The notes under the pieces: generated by a model
What the model saw: the letters and a program-made list of their open reading frames with translations, nothing else
The model's database searches: none
What the model was told of the DNA's origin: nothing
Origin: Deltaproteobacteria bacterium
GTDB lineage: Bacteria > Myxococcota > SpSt-1050
Length of the DNA stretch: 43,516 nucleotides
Reading direction: 5' to 3'
Assembly: GCA_026416535.1 (NCBI GenBank)
Contig: JAOAFA010000004.1
Location: 1-43,516, forward strand
Shown: positions 1 through 8,951 of the stretch, one piece after another
How the letters are laid out: every line of letters starts with the position of its first letter
Numbering within the stretch: position 1 is the stretch's first letter
Made by a program: the position numbers and the translations under genes

Positions 1-1862
1 CTTATTGTTCTGAATATCAATGTAAATGTTATGATGGATATGGGAACTGTGATGACAAGTGGAATAATGGATGTGAAATAGATTTGAGAAGGGATGTAAA
101 TAACTGTGGAGTATGTGGAAATATTTGTAAAGTGGAAAAAGGTATAACTACTTGTGAGAATAAAATTTGTAAAATTAAGAGCTGTGAACTTAATTATGGG
201 GATTGTAATGCGGAATATAGCGATGGGTGTGAGGAGGAACTAACGTCAGTATCTCATTGTGGAAGTTGTGAAAATGATTGTACGCAAAAGAAGTGGTATA
301 AAGTTAGTGAGTATAGATGTATACCTACAGTCATTGACAATTATATCTGTGATATAAGTATGTGTGAATTAAATTATGCAAATTGTAATAGAAAGAGTGA
401 GGATGGTTGTGAAGTAGATATAGGAGGGGATGTCAATAATTGTGGTGAGTGTGAAAAGGTTTGTGATGCTAATACAATGAATGTAGTGAAGCCTTTTTGC
501 AAAAATGGAAGTTGTGACTATGATAGATGCAGAGTTGCATGGGAGGATAAGAATTATAGTAGAACTGATGGATGTGAAACATATAACTATTTCCCAAAGA
601 CTTATGGAAAGGATGGCATTAATGAAGAGGGAAGTACTATAATTCCTGTTAAAGGCGGAGATGAGGGCTTCTTTTTGGTCGGCAATTCTGGAAATCATAT
701 TCTGGCGGTAAGGCTTGATATAAATGGTAATATAAGTTGGGCAAAAAAATATGGTGACTCTATAAATAAATATTCTTCGACAAACGCAATTATAGAAGTA
801 GGTGCTGGTGGAGTTATATCTTACTTTATTCTTGGATCAATTAACATAGCAAATGTCAACAGAAGAGATCTGTTAGCCCTAAGGATATCTGATAAGGGTG
901 AGATTTTATCAGGATTGGTTTTTTCTACTGCCTCAGGTAATAGTGAAGCAACTTCACTCTTGAAGGCAAGAGATGGTGATTATGTTGTTCTTGGCAACCA
1001 TATAAAAAATAACGATTCGGATGTTTTGGTTATTAAACTAAACAATAATGAGATTGTATGGGCTAATAGTTATTCATATAAGGATAATGTTAATCCAGGG
1101 AACTATGTGTATGAGTATGCATATTCTATTTTTCAGACTACAGATGGTTATTATCTTATTGGGGGATCTACCTCATTAAATAATTATGATTTTCTTATGA
1201 TTTTATTGAAAGAGGATGGCGATGTTTTTGATGCTGCTAATTTTGGAGGTAGTGGAGGGGATTATGGTAAGGTAATAATACCATCGAATAACGGATACAT
1301 GATTGGAGGGTTTACTAATTCATCGGGCTCTGGTAATGAGGATATTGCGGTAATATTTTACACCAAGGATTTGATGGGATATTGGGCACGTACTTATGGT
1401 AATAGTAATACAAATATACTCATTAATATGAATTCTACGGATAACGGATATATAATCTCTGCACAGACACTCTCGAGTAGCAATTTCTATGAAGGATTGC
1501 TAATGAATATCTCAAATGAAGGTAGTATTATCTGGCAGAAATCCTATGGAGGGAAAGAGAGGGATATGTTTGTAAATTCTTTACAGATGTTTGATGGAGG
1601 GATTATATCTGTTGGCAAGAGCAACTCTTTTAACAGTGATTATGATATATGGGTTGTTAAGACTGATAAGAGAGGAAATGTTCCTGGTAAATGTCCATCT
1701 GGTTTCTCTTCCACACTTGATTTTTTGGCGAAACTTTTTCCTTTAAGTTTCAATAAGTATCAACTTAATAAGGTTAATCTCTCAACTTTACCTCCATCTA
1801 TACCGAGTTTTTCTGGAACTGGTGAAGAACTTAATGTGAAGATGCAATGTGAGAAGCCTTAA
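1..1862 (+). CDS. Cys-rich, propeller-like exported protein (5' end cut by window)
   Basis: The reading frame is open from base 3 to the left edge, so this is the 3' part of a longer gene; the TTG at 84 lies inside a repeat and is not a credible start. The N-terminal third repeats a DGCE...NCGxC module: CEIDLRRDVNNCGVCG, then DGCEEELTSVSHCGSC, then DGCEVDIGGDVNNCGECE. From about base 590 the cysteines stop and blade-like repeats follow, each with a glycine/aspartate-rich start, a GY(Y/M)(L/I)GG core and a D..G.I.W.K.YG end, which suggests a beta-propeller. Cysteines return only at the C-terminus. Such Cys modules are common in exported myxobacterial proteins. The role is probably at the cell surface or secreted, but no function can be assigned. 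Any signal peptide lies outside the window. Confidence 0.8.
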   Translation, partial: YCSEYQCKCYDGYGNCDDKWNNGCEIDLRRDVNNCGVCGNICKVEKGITTCENKICKIKSCELNYGDCNAEYSDGCEEELTSVSHCGSCENDCTQKKWYKVSEYRCIPTVIDNYICDISMCELNYANCNRKSEDGCEVDIGGDVNNCGECEKVCDANTMNVVKPFCKNGSCDYDRCRVAWEDKNYSRTDGCETYNYFPKTYGKDGINEEGSTIIPVKGGDEGFFLVGNSGNHILAVRLDINGNISWAKKYGDSINKYSSTNAIIEVGAGGVISYFILGSINIANVNRRDLLALRISDKGEILSGLVFSTASGNSEATSLLKARDGDYVVLGNHIKNNDSDVLVIKLNNNEIVWANSYSYKDNVNPGNYVYEYAYSIFQTTDGYYLIGGSTSLNNYDFLMILLKEDGDVFDAANFGGSGGDYGKVIIPSNNGYMIGGFTNSSGSGNEDIAVIFYTKDLMGYWARTYGNSNTNILINMNSTDNGYIISAQTLSSSNFYEGLLMNISNEGSIIWQKSYGGKERDMFVNSLQMFDGGIISVGKSNSFNSDYDIWVVKTDKRGNVPGKCPSGFSSTLDFLAKLFPLSFNKYQLNKVNLSTLPPSIPSFSGTGEELNVKMQCEKP

Positions 1863-1929
1863 TTTTAGCTAAATTTTTTGTCATTTTTATGCTTGAATAA
1901 TTGTTTGATATCGTGCTTATAAAAATATA

Positions 1930-1958
1930 TTTACATAGCCTTTGTTTAATATTATAGA
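1930..1958 (+). promoter_or_regulatory. Candidate sigma70-type promoter for thiSGHE
   Basis: TTTACA at 1930-1935 and TATAGA at 1953-1958 are separated by 17 bases and sit about 30 bases before the thiS ATG. The predicted leader is too short to hold a TPP riboswitch. Both boxes are imperfect and the region is AT-rich, so this is a weak call. Confidence 0.35.
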
Positions 1959-1988
1959 TTTAATTTGTATGTCTGCTGGAGATATAAG

Positions 1989-2201
1989 ATGGCGAGAATA
2001 AACATTACTTTGAATGATAAAGATTATACTTTTGAATCTGATATTATGAATATTGTAGAATTACTCAATAAAATAGATCTTAAGCCGGAAGGTATAGCGG
2101 TCTGTGTCAATGGAGAAATTGTAAAAAAAAGGGATTATCTAAATTTTACTTTAAAAGAGGGGGATAGAGTGGACATTATAACGATGGTTGGAGGTGGATA
2201 G
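1989..2201 (+). CDS. thiS: Sulfur carrier protein ThiS
   Basis: Small ubiquitin-fold protein of about 70 residues that ends in the GG tail whose C-terminal thiocarboxylate donates sulfur for the thiazole ring of thiamine. The sequence shows an N-terminal beta strand (ARINITLND), a central [12 protein letters not shown] stretch and the C-terminus [10 protein letters not shown] place the start at ATG 1989, which has TGGAGA 6 bases upstream; the TTG at 1965 would add eight unlikely residues. The stop codon shares one base with the thiG start, and the GGAGGTGG that encodes the GG tail also serves as the thiG ribosome binding site. It is the first gene of thiS-thiG-thiH-thiE. Confidence 0.93.
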   Translation: MARINITLNDKDYTFESDIMNIVELLNKIDLKPEGIAVCVNGEIVKKRDYLNFTLKEGDRVDIITMVGGG

Positions 2202-2971
2202 TGGATAAGCCTCTAGTCATTGCGAATAGAGAATTCAGATCAAGACTTATGATAGGAACAGGGAAATTTGCCTCCTCGGAATTGTTAAAGAGTGCTCTTC
2301 AATCTTCTGGCGCTGAGATAGTAACGGTTGCAATAAGAAGGGTGGATATTTCAAATAAAGAAGAGCCTATATTAAAAGCTATTGATAGAGGTCGGTATTT
2401 TTTGCTTCCAAATACATCTGGAGCAAGAGATGCAAAAGAGGCACTGAAAGTTGCCCAGATAGCAAGAGAGATTTTAGAAACCGATTGGATAAAGCTGGAA
2501 GTTACACCAGATCCGAGAAGTTTACTACCAGATCCTGTTGAGACATATCTTGCCGCGAAGATGATGATTGAAGATGGTTTTGTTGTCCTACCATATATGC
2601 CTGCTGATCCGATCTTGGCTAAAAGACTGGAGGACTTGGGGTGTGCTACTGTTATGCCTTTAGGTTCACCGATTGGATCGAACAGGGGAATAAGAACAGA
2701 GGATGCCATAAGAATGATAATAGAGAATTCTTCTGTTCCGGTGGTTGTAGATGCAGGGATAGGTGCGCCTTCTCATGCTGCCTATGCCATGGAGATGGGT
2801 GCTGATGCCGTACTTGTTAATACTTGTATTGCTACTGCAAAGGATCCTGTGCTTATGGCAGAGGCCATTAGGGATGCAGTGATCGCTGGTAGGAAGGCAT
2901 TTATAGCAGGCATTCCTCCACAGAGTATTTATGCAAGACCGTCAAGTCCGCTTAAAGGTCAAATTTTTTGA
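2201..2971 (+). CDS. thiG: Thiazole synthase ThiG
   Basis: Condenses deoxyxylulose 5-phosphate, dehydroglycine and ThiS-thiocarboxylate into the thiamine thiazole phosphate. At 256 residues it is full length for the family. It has the N-terminal LMIGTGKF motif, the WIKLEVTPD segment carrying the Schiff-base lysine, the [12 protein letters not shown] phosphate loop and [13 protein letters not shown] near the C-terminus. The GTG start overlaps the thiS stop by one base. Dehydroglycine should come from the adjacent ThiH. Translational coupling with thiS is likely because the coding tail of thiS supplies the Shine-Dalgarno sequence. Confidence 0.95.
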   Translation: MDKPLVIANREFRSRLMIGTGKFASSELLKSALQSSGAEIVTVAIRRVDISNKEEPILKAIDRGRYFLLPNTSGARDAKEALKVAQIAREILETDWIKLEVTPDPRSLLPDPVETYLAAKMMIEDGFVVLPYMPADPILAKRLEDLGCATVMPLGSPIGSNRGIRTEDAIRMIIENSSVPVVVDAGIGAPSHAAYAMEMGADAVLVNTCIATAKDPVLMAEAIRDAVIAGRKAFIAGIPPQSIYARPSSPLKGQIF

Positions 2972-4089
2972 TTATGGATTTCTATGATATTTTAACAAGG
3001 ATTGATAAAAGAAGATTTTATAAAGATCTGGCGTGTGTAACAGAACAAGATGTTGAGTTTGTCCTTACCAAAGATGCATTTTCTATTTCTGATTTACCCG
3101 TATTACTCTCTGATAAAATGATGCCTTATGTAAATTTGTTGAAGGAAAAGGCAAAAATTATTACCAAGAGGAGATTTGGTAATAATATTCTGTTATATGC
3201 TCCTCTATATATTAGTAATGAGTGTGTAAATGACTGTGAATATTGTGGGTATAGAATTTCACAAAGTAGTAATAAAAAAACTTTGACGATTGATGAGGTA
3301 ATAAAAGAGGCAGATAAGCTCTTCTCCATTGGTTTTAGGCACGTTCTTCTGGTGTCTGGAGAGGAAAGAACAAAGGTAACTAATGAATATTTGGCAAGGA
3401 TTGTCCAATTGTTATCAAAGAAATTCGCATCAGTTTCGATAGAAGTAGGTCCTCAGAGTCTGGAGGAATATCATATCCTTGTGAAAAATGGGTTAGACGG
3501 ACTTACGATATATCAGGAGACCTACGATCAAGAGGTGTATAATAGGTATCACAAAAGGGGACCAAAATCAGATTTTTATAGAAGATTGATAACTCCTGAG
3601 TATGGTCTAATGGCAGGTATTAGGAGGCTTGGTATAGGTATCCTTATGGGATTGAATGATTTTAAATTTGATCTCTATTTGCTATCTCTTCATCTTGATT
3701 ATCTGATGAGAAAGTATTGGAGGACATTTTATACAGTATCATTTCCGAGAATAAGAAAGAGTGTAGCAAACTTTAATGTGCCTAATCCTGTAAGTGATGA
3801 GGAGCTTGTGCTTGCAATTTGCGTTATAAGAAATATTTTTGAAGATGTCGGCTTGGTCCTCTCTACAAGAGAGCCTGCCACACTGAGAGATCAACTTATA
3901 GGTGTTGGTATTACCCAAATGAGCGCAGGTTCAAAGACGAACCCAGGTGGATATAGTTTGAATCTTAACTCTGAGAATCAATTTGATGTTGAGGATACAA
4001 GGACCCTAAATGATGTTGTGCAGATAATAAAGGCTACAGGGTATGAATGTGTTTTTAAAGATTGGGATAGTTCATTTTTTGTAGTTTAA
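2968..4089 (+). CDS. thiH: Radical SAM tyrosine lyase ThiH (2-iminoacetate synthase)
   Basis: Radical-SAM enzyme that cleaves tyrosine to p-cresol and dehydroglycine, the oxygen-independent source of glycine imine for ThiG. The cluster motif [11 protein letters not shown] (CxxxCxxC) is seen at about residue 86. At 373 residues it matches ThiH rather than the longer HydG, and the C-terminal cysteine cluster of HydG is not seen. The start may be TTG 2968, overlapping the thiG stop, with AAAGG 9 bases upstream; ATG 2974 is the alternative. Using ThiH rather than the flavin oxidase ThiO suggests thiamine can be made without oxygen (inference). Confidence 0.93.
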   Translation: MIMDFYDILTRIDKRRFYKDLACVTEQDVEFVLTKDAFSISDLPVLLSDKMMPYVNLLKEKAKIITKRRFGNNILLYAPLYISNECVNDCEYCGYRISQSSNKKTLTIDEVIKEADKLFSIGFRHVLLVSGEERTKVTNEYLARIVQLLSKKFASVSIEVGPQSLEEYHILVKNGLDGLTIYQETYDQEVYNRYHKRGPKSDFYRRLITPEYGLMAGIRRLGIGILMGLNDFKFDLYLLSLHLDYLMRKYWRTFYTVSFPRIRKSVANFNVPNPVSDEELVLAICVIRNIFEDVGLVLSTREPATLRDQLIGVGITQMSAGSKTNPGGYSLNLNSENQFDVEDTRTLNDVVQIIKATGYECVFKDWDSSFFVV

Positions 4090-4092
4090 TGC

Positions 4093-4749
4093 ATGGATAA
4101 AGAAGAAAAGATAGAAGTTTTTAAAAATTCGCTTCTGTATCCTGTAACCTCAGAAGTTCACTCCAGAGGTAGAACTGATGAAGAGGTTGTAACAGCAATA
4201 GCTGCAGGTGGTGCAAAGATTGTTCAATTTAGAGATAAGTTCTCCAATAAAAGAAGGTTTTATGAAAAGGCAAAGAGGATAAGAGAAATTACTAGAAATC
4301 ATAATATGCTTTTGATAATAAATGACTATGTAGATGTGGCACTTGCAGTGGAGGCTGATGGTGTTCATCTTGGGCAAGAAGACCTCCCTTTAGAATCTGC
4401 TAAAAAAATAGCTCCTAATCTTATTATTGGGATTTCAACACATAATAAGGATGAGATCTTAAGTGCCCAAGCTGGTGGTGCCGACTACATAAATATTGGT
4501 CCTATATTTGAAACTAAGACAAGGGAAGGTCATACTCAATTTTTGGGAGTAAATGGATTCATAGAGCTGAAGAGGTATGTTCAGATTCCATTTTCGGTAA
4601 TGGGAGGAATAAAGGAAAAACATCTTTCTGAACTTGTATCGGTAGGAGCTAGAGTGATAGCGATGGTAACTGAGATTACAGAAGCTGAATGTATTAGCGA
4701 AAAGGTTAGAGGTATTTTGCATAAGATAAGGGAGTGTATGCAAAACTAA
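4093..4749 (+). CDS. thiE: Thiamine-phosphate synthase ThiE
   Basis: Joins hydroxymethylpyrimidine diphosphate to thiazole phosphate to give thiamine phosphate. The 218-residue TIM barrel shows the family motifs IVQFRDK, IINDYVDVALAVEADGVHLG followed by QED, IGISTHN, GADYINIGPIFETKTR and FSVMGGI. It starts three bases after the thiH stop and closes the operon. The genes for the pyrimidine branch (thiC, thiD) and for ThiF are not in the window. Confidence 0.93.
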   Translation: MDKEEKIEVFKNSLLYPVTSEVHSRGRTDEEVVTAIAAGGAKIVQFRDKFSNKRRFYEKAKRIREITRNHNMLLIINDYVDVALAVEADGVHLGQEDLPLESAKKIAPNLIIGISTHNKDEILSAQAGGADYINIGPIFETKTREGHTQFLGVNGFIELKRYVQIPFSVMGGIKEKHLSELVSVGARVIAMVTEITEAECISEKVRGILHKIRECMQN

Positions 4750-5192
4750 TTACCCAGAGAATTTAAGACGAAATTGTTATATAAATTGTCTACTTTTTAA
4801 TTGTTTTTGTTTATGATTTGTTTGCTATTTTTTAGGTTTAGTTTTTAGGGCTAGGAAAGGATGTATATCGTATTCCTCACATTACTGGGAAAAATTGGAG
4901 TGCTTATCCAACAAAATTAATTGACCAATTGAGAGGCAAGACTGAGATTAGGTGTACCGGTGATAATGGAGTGCTTGATGGACTTAGGGTTGGTGATGTA
5001 ATTTTTCCCCTATGTTAGAATGTATTAGGTTTGTAGGATTTGTAAAGAGTTGAACCAGTGATTATTAAAGAATAGATAGCAAGATGATGAGAAAGAGAAT
5101 AGTTTTTTATTAGCAAAATACTGTATATTGTGGTAGGCTTAATAAGTTTTTGAATCTTGTGTCTCTGATGAGCTTATTTTTCAGGAGGTATT
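4750..5192. other. 443-base gap between thiE and phoH
   Basis: AT-rich stretch holding the coding-like fragment at 4845-5018 described separately. The rest is T-rich and shows no complete gene, tRNA or convincing terminator. A good Shine-Dalgarno (CAGGAGGT) lies at the right end, just before phoH. A CTGAGA inside the fragment recalls the TPP riboswitch, but the remaining conserved parts are absent. Confidence 0.5.
4845..5018 (+). pseudogene. Coding-like C-terminal gene fragment
   Basis: One frame stays open for 57 codons and reads like real protein: GLGKDVYRIPHITGKNWSAY, then a basic LIDQLRGKTEIRCTG, then NGVLDGLRVGDVIFPLC and a stop. There is no start codon with a ribosome binding site, and a stop lies just upstream in frame, so it looks like the surviving 3' end of a lost gene. 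I do not recognise the family. The two cysteines and the LDGLRVGD-type ending suggest an exported domain. Confidence 0.35.
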
Positions 5193-6506
5193 ATGCGTAA
5201 GAACTTTGTCCTTGATACGAATATCTTGCTCCACGACCCAATGGCTATCTTTGCCTTTGCAGATAATACTGTGGTAGTTCCAATATATGCTATTGAAGAA
5301 ATTGATAGCTTTAAGAAGGAGTTATCAGAGCTTGGAAGAAATGCAAGAACAGTAACAAGGACGATAGATCAACTGCGCACAAAGGGTTCTATTGTTGATG
5401 GGATAAAACTCGACAATGGGGGGGTGATAAAGGTGTTGTTTTCATCAGAGGAATTGCCTGAATATATTACGAGTAGGAGAAGTGTTGATAATAAGATACT
5501 TGCTGTGGCATTAAGGCTAAAAAAAGAAGAGCCAGATGTTCCTACTATATTTGTTTCTCAGGATGTTAATTTGAGGATACGAGCAAATATTTTGGGAATA
5601 AAAGCTGTTAACTATGTGAGGGATAGAAAGGATGTAACGGAGATCTACAAGGGCTATAGAGAGGTCATTACTAACTCTGAGAAGATTGATCAGTTTTATG
5701 AGCTTGGGACAATGGATTTCGATACCTCAGATTTTTTCCCCAATGAATTTGTTCAATTAAAATCTGAGACGAATCCTTCTCACTCGGCACTTGCGAGAGT
5801 TGATACTGAAAGAAAGATTTTTAAAAGGTTGATGAATATTCCAAAAGAAGGTGTTTGGGGTATACGACCTAAGAATAGAGAACAATCATTTGCAATGGAG
5901 TTGCTTCTTGATGATTCGGTGCAGATAGTCACCTTAGTTGGTAAAGCGGGGACAGGTAAGACCCTACTTGCAATTGCAGCCGGTCTTATGAAAGTGGCTG
6001 ATGAAAATAAGTACTTGAAAATGTTAGTCTCGAGACCTATATTTCCATTAGGACGTGATATAGGTTTTATCCCTGGTGAGATTGAGGAAAAACTCAATCC
6101 ATGGATGAAACCGATTTTTGATAATATAGAGTTTATTATGGGAGTCACGCGGGCTGACAAAAAACGGACAAGAGGATACAAGGAGTTGGAAGATATGGGT
6201 ATTATAGAGATTGAACCTCTTACATATATAAGAGGCAGATCTCTTCCCAGGCAGTACATAATTATTGATGAGGCTCAGAATCTAACACCCCATGAAGTGA
6301 AGACTATTATTACAAGGGCAGGAGAGGGCACCAAAATCATTCTTACAGGTGATCCATACCAGATTGATAATCCTTATGTTGATTCAATGAATAATGGTCT
6401 TGTGTATATTGTTCATAAATTTATGTCAGAAAAGATCTATGGACATGTGATGCTCGAAAAAGGTGAGAGATCTTATCTCGCAGAGTTAGCCGCTAACAAA
6501 TTATGA
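5193..6506 (+). CDS. PIN domain-PhoH family ATPase
   Basis: Two-domain protein of 437 residues in the PhoH2/YlaK group. Residues 1 to about 130 form a PIN nuclease-like domain (FVLDTNILLHDP with its early Asp, and SVDNKILAVALRL with a second acidic site). The C-terminal half is the PhoH P-loop ATPase: GKAGTGKT near residue 250 and Walker B IIIDEAQN near 359, followed by TKIILTGDPYQIDNPY. Known PIN-PhoH proteins couple RNA unwinding to RNA cleavage. The start has a strong CAGGAGGT. The next gene follows at once, so phoH, hsp20 and dnaJ are probably co-transcribed, linking it to stress or RNA quality control. Confidence 0.9.
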   Translation: MRKNFVLDTNILLHDPMAIFAFADNTVVVPIYAIEEIDSFKKELSELGRNARTVTRTIDQLRTKGSIVDGIKLDNGGVIKVLFSSEELPEYITSRRSVDNKILAVALRLKKEEPDVPTIFVSQDVNLRIRANILGIKAVNYVRDRKDVTEIYKGYREVITNSEKIDQFYELGTMDFDTSDFFPNEFVQLKSETNPSHSALARVDTERKIFKRLMNIPKEGVWGIRPKNREQSFAMELLLDDSVQIVTLVGKAGTGKTLLAIAAGLMKVADENKYLKMLVSRPIFPLGRDIGFIPGEIEEKLNPWMKPIFDNIEFIMGVTRADKKRTRGYKELEDMGIIEIEPLTYIRGRSLPRQYIIIDEAQNLTPHEVKTIITRAGEGTKIILTGDPYQIDNPYVDSMNNGLVYIVHKFMSEKIYGHVMLEKGERSYLAELAANKL

Positions 6507-6518
6507 ATGGAGGATGTG

Positions 6519-6947
6519 ATGTCCAAATGGGATTTTTATTACGAATTTGTCTCTTTTGCTCAAAGGTTTTCGGATATGTTTGATGATCTAACTATTAGAC
6601 ACAAAAGGGACACATTACAGGGAGGGTCATGGGAGCCACCTGTTGATGCATTTGAGAATGAAAAAGAAATAGTTGTAGAGGCGGAAATTCCAGGCACGAC
6701 TCAAAAGAATATTGAGATTCGTCTGGAAGATAATATATTGATAATTAAGGGTGTAAGAAACATGGATGAAAACGCTTTACAAGGCAATTTTTATAGAATG
6801 GAAAGAATGTATGGCAGTTTTATAAGAACTTTTACTCTCCCTGATCTGGTGGATAAAGAAAAAATATCGGCAAGTTATAAAAATGGTGTTTTGACTGTTA
6901 GAATGCCAAAACGTAGAAGGGATAGTATTACAATAGAGGTGAAGTAA
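6519..6947 (+). CDS. Hsp20/alpha-crystallin small heat shock protein
   Basis: ATP-independent holdase of about 142 residues. It has an aromatic N-terminal arm ([19 protein letters not shown]), the alpha-crystallin domain ([20 protein letters not shown] to [10 protein letters not shown], with the conserved GVL) and a short tail ending SITIEVK, close to the usual IxI/V anchor. ATG 6519 is preferred because TGGAGG lies five bases upstream; ATG 6507 directly after the phoH stop would use no visible site. It ends five bases before dnaJ. I see no CIRCE inverted repeat or other known heat-shock operator nearby. Confidence 0.9.
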   Translation: MSKWDFYYEFVSFAQRFSDMFDDLTIRHKRDTLQGGSWEPPVDAFENEKEIVVEAEIPGTTQKNIEIRLEDNILIIKGVRNMDENALQGNFYRMERMYGSFIRTFTLPDLVDKEKISASYKNGVLTVRMPKRRRDSITIEVK

Positions 6948-6952
6948 GGTAT

Positions 6953-8035
6953 ATGAAGGATTACTACGAAATTTTAGGTGTGTCGAGAAATGCAACTGAT
7001 AAAGAGATAAAGAGTGCCTACAAAAGACTTGCAAAAAAATATCATCCAGATCTTAACCCGGGTAATAAGGCCGCTGAAGAAAAGTTTAAGGAGATAAATG
7101 AGGCTTATGAGGTCTTGTCTGATCCTGAGAAGAGAAAGAGATATGATATGTTCGGAGATATAAAGGGAGGCTATGGATCTGGTCAATATCAGGGTGGAGA
7201 TTTTTATCAAGATATAAATTTTGAAGATTTTGGATTTTCTGGGTTTCAAGATATATTTTCTCAGATATTCAGCCAGGGTTTTTCAAATCAATCAAGAAGG
7301 ATGAGGGACGAGGATGGTCAAGATATCAATTATCCTGTGTATATAACCTTAAGAGATGTGGTTCTGGGTAATAACGTAGATGTATCTTTTGAGAAACCTG
7401 TTAGATGTGAAGAGTGTAGAGGAACAGGGATGTCTGGTTCGAAAGGCAGGATAACCTGTCCAGATTGTAATGGCACAGGATTTAAAGGAATATTAAAAGG
7501 TACTTTTAGAATAGGATCTAAGTGTAGGACTTGTAACGGTAGTGGATTTATTTCTCACTCTACATGTTTGAGATGTGATGGTAGTGGATTTTATAATAAA
7601 GAACAAAAGTTATCGATTAAAATTCCTAAAGGGGTAGATGATAATTATAAGATACGCATTGCAGGAAAAGGAATGCCTGGTAGGGGTAGCGGAAAGGATG
7701 GAGATCTCTATCTTGAGGTTCATATAAAGGAGGATCCAACATATACAAGAAAAGGAGATGATCTTTATAGAGACATCTATATATCTTTATACGAAGCGGT
7801 TGCCGGCGGAAGAGTAGATGTAGATACGTTTGATGGTATAATTTCTGTTAAGATTCCAGAGATGACTTCCTCCGGAACGGTTTTGAGAGTTCCTCAAAAG
7901 GGTGTTCCACATTTGAAGGATTCAGGAAGGGGGGACTTGTATCTAAGAATCTTAGTAGAGATACCCAAAAATCTGCCTCAAAAGATTGTGGATTTAATAA
8001 AGGATTATTATAAGAAAACTACTAAATCCTTCTAG
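6953..8035 (+). CDS. dnaJ: Chaperone DnaJ (type I Hsp40)
   Basis: Co-chaperone that stimulates the ATPase of DnaK. All type I parts are visible: the J domain with HPD near residue 31, a Gly/Phe-rich stretch ([20 protein letters not shown]), four CxxCxGxG zinc motifs between about residues 150 and 210 ([32 protein letters not shown]), and the two C-terminal substrate-binding barrels ending near [11 protein letters not shown]. At 360 residues it is normal length. No dnaK follows; the only Hsp70-like gene in the window is the PilZ-DnaK fusion at 19198. It could equally serve a canonical DnaK elsewhere. Confidence 0.93.
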   Translation: MKDYYEILGVSRNATDKEIKSAYKRLAKKYHPDLNPGNKAAEEKFKEINEAYEVLSDPEKRKRYDMFGDIKGGYGSGQYQGGDFYQDINFEDFGFSGFQDIFSQIFSQGFSNQSRRMRDEDGQDINYPVYITLRDVVLGNNVDVSFEKPVRCEECRGTGMSGSKGRITCPDCNGTGFKGILKGTFRIGSKCRTCNGSGFISHSTCLRCDGSGFYNKEQKLSIKIPKGVDDNYKIRIAGKGMPGRGSGKDGDLYLEVHIKEDPTYTRKGDDLYRDIYISLYEAVAGGRVDVDTFDGIISVKIPEMTSSGTVLRVPQKGVPHLKDSGRGDLYLRILVEIPKNLPQKIVDLIKDYYKKTTKSF

Positions 8036-8390
8036 CAATACCGTAATTACTGTGTGGGGTTCTGATGTTTTATTGATTTTTGTTCAAAGTGAGTGGATTA
8101 TCTTCTCTATTCAGTGTATGTATTGGCGTTGGATTGGTTTTTTAGAATGTAATAAATTTAGGTAATTTGTTATTGTTTATGGAGAGTAAAGATAGGGAGG
8201 CTGAACAGTTGTGGTATGGAGGACTTTTATTAGTGTGGGCTAGAAAGTTTTTAAGTTGGATCCCTAAGCATTTATAACTTTCTCAATACTAAAGGCTCGA
8301 TTCCCAGATAATTATGTATAAAATTTATCTTGACCAATTGCTAATGATAAAATAGCATAAGTCAATTTAATTGTTTATTAGGAGGTTATT
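8036..8390. other. 355-base gap between dnaJ and lipoprotein gene
   Basis: Holds a promoter candidate at 8330-8358 and the Shine-Dalgarno for the lipoprotein. A 32-codon open frame at 8179-8277 encodes a peptide with an amphipathic, Trp-rich second half (LLLVWARKFLSWIPKHL), but no ribosome binding site precedes its ATG, so I do not call it a gene. Nothing else recognisable. Confidence 0.45.
8330..8358 (+). promoter_or_regulatory. Candidate promoter of the Cys-repeat lipoprotein
   Basis: TTGACC at 8330-8335, a 17-base spacer and TAGCAT at 8353-8358, about 30 bases before the ATG at 8391. The -35 box matches five of six consensus bases and the -10 box four of six. Confidence 0.45.
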
Positions 8391-8867
8391 ATGAGAAAAG
8401 TATTTTTGTTATTTGTCTTATCATGCTTTTCCTTATTAAATTGTTCCTCTGGGGATGATAGTGAATCAGCTGATGTAAATATTACGAACGATATTGGTGG
8501 TGGGGTCAGTGATATCATTACGAACAATGATACAGGGGGAGGTAATCAAACCTCTTGTGAAAAAGAACAGTGTATTACGTCATGTCCAGCAGGGTATTGC
8601 TATACTTGTGTAACCGCTGAGAATTGTGTAAACGACTGTGCTGGGGGTTATTGTAAGATGTTTTGCAAGGGAAACGTAGATTGTCAGTTTAGCTGTAGTG
8701 GTGGATACTGTGAATATACGTGTGGTGGTAATTCAAATTGTGAAGGGAGTTGTTCGGGTGGTAGATGTAAGTTCAACTGTGTAGACAATGCAAATTGTGA
8801 ATTTTCTTGCACAGGTGGTAATTGTTCTCACAATTGTAGTACTAAAGGAGTTTGTGAAAATATATAG
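8391..8867 (+). CDS. Small lipoprotein with 19-residue Cys repeats
   Basis: Protein of 158 residues. MRKVFLLFVLSCFSLLNC is a type II signal with a lipobox ending at Cys18 (LLNC), followed by an Asp/Asn/Gly-rich linker to about residue 53. The mature domain is a tandem array: C-x3-C-(A/S/T)GG-x-C-x3-C units begin at residues 79, 98, 117 and 136 with an exact 19-residue period, and a diverged unit precedes them. The Cys density suggests disulfide-stacked short turns or metal binding on the outside of the cell. AGGAGG lies just upstream of the ATG. The gene stands alone, with its own promoter candidate and gaps on both sides. No function is known to me. Confidence 0.85.
   Translation: MRKVFLLFVLSCFSLLNCSSGDDSESADVNITNDIGGGVSDIITNNDTGGGNQTSCEKEQCITSCPAGYCYTCVTAENCVNDCAGGYCKMFCKGNVDCQFSCSGGYCEYTCGGNSNCEGSCSGGRCKFNCVDNANCEFSCTGGNCSHNCSTKGVCENI
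8625..8841 (+). repeat. 57-bp coding tandem repeat (four units)
   Basis: DNA encoding the 19-residue Cys units of the lipoprotein. Units start at 8625, 8682, 8739 and 8796; the last is partial. Spacing is exact, while the sequence has diverged enough to be an old duplication under selection for Cys and Gly-Gly positions. Confidence 0.7.
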
Positions 8868-8951
8868 TAATTTTTGTGACGTGTAAAAGACGTTTTTATA
8901 ATTTACTAAATAAAAAATCTAAATTATATTTTCTTTAGGTGGAGGTGTATT

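Noticed and set aside
2299-2709. Long minus-strand frame opposite thiG
   Set aside because: Shadow of thiG with low-complexity Ser/Ile composition and no ribosome binding site; same for the other antisense frames over known genes.
4936-4975. CTGAGA followed by an ACC and ATAATGG resembling a TPP riboswitch core
   Set aside because: It lies downstream of the thi genes, inside a protein-like frame, and lacks the ACCTGATCTGG and AGGGAA parts and the closing stem.
8179-8277. 32-codon frame with a Trp-rich amphipathic end, possible small peptide
   Set aside because: No ribosome binding site and no supporting context.
4919-8341. TTGACCAATTG occurring twice (near 4920 and 8330)
   Set aside because: Eleven bases of AT-rich sequence; the first copy is within a coding-like fragment, so a shared regulatory role is not supported.
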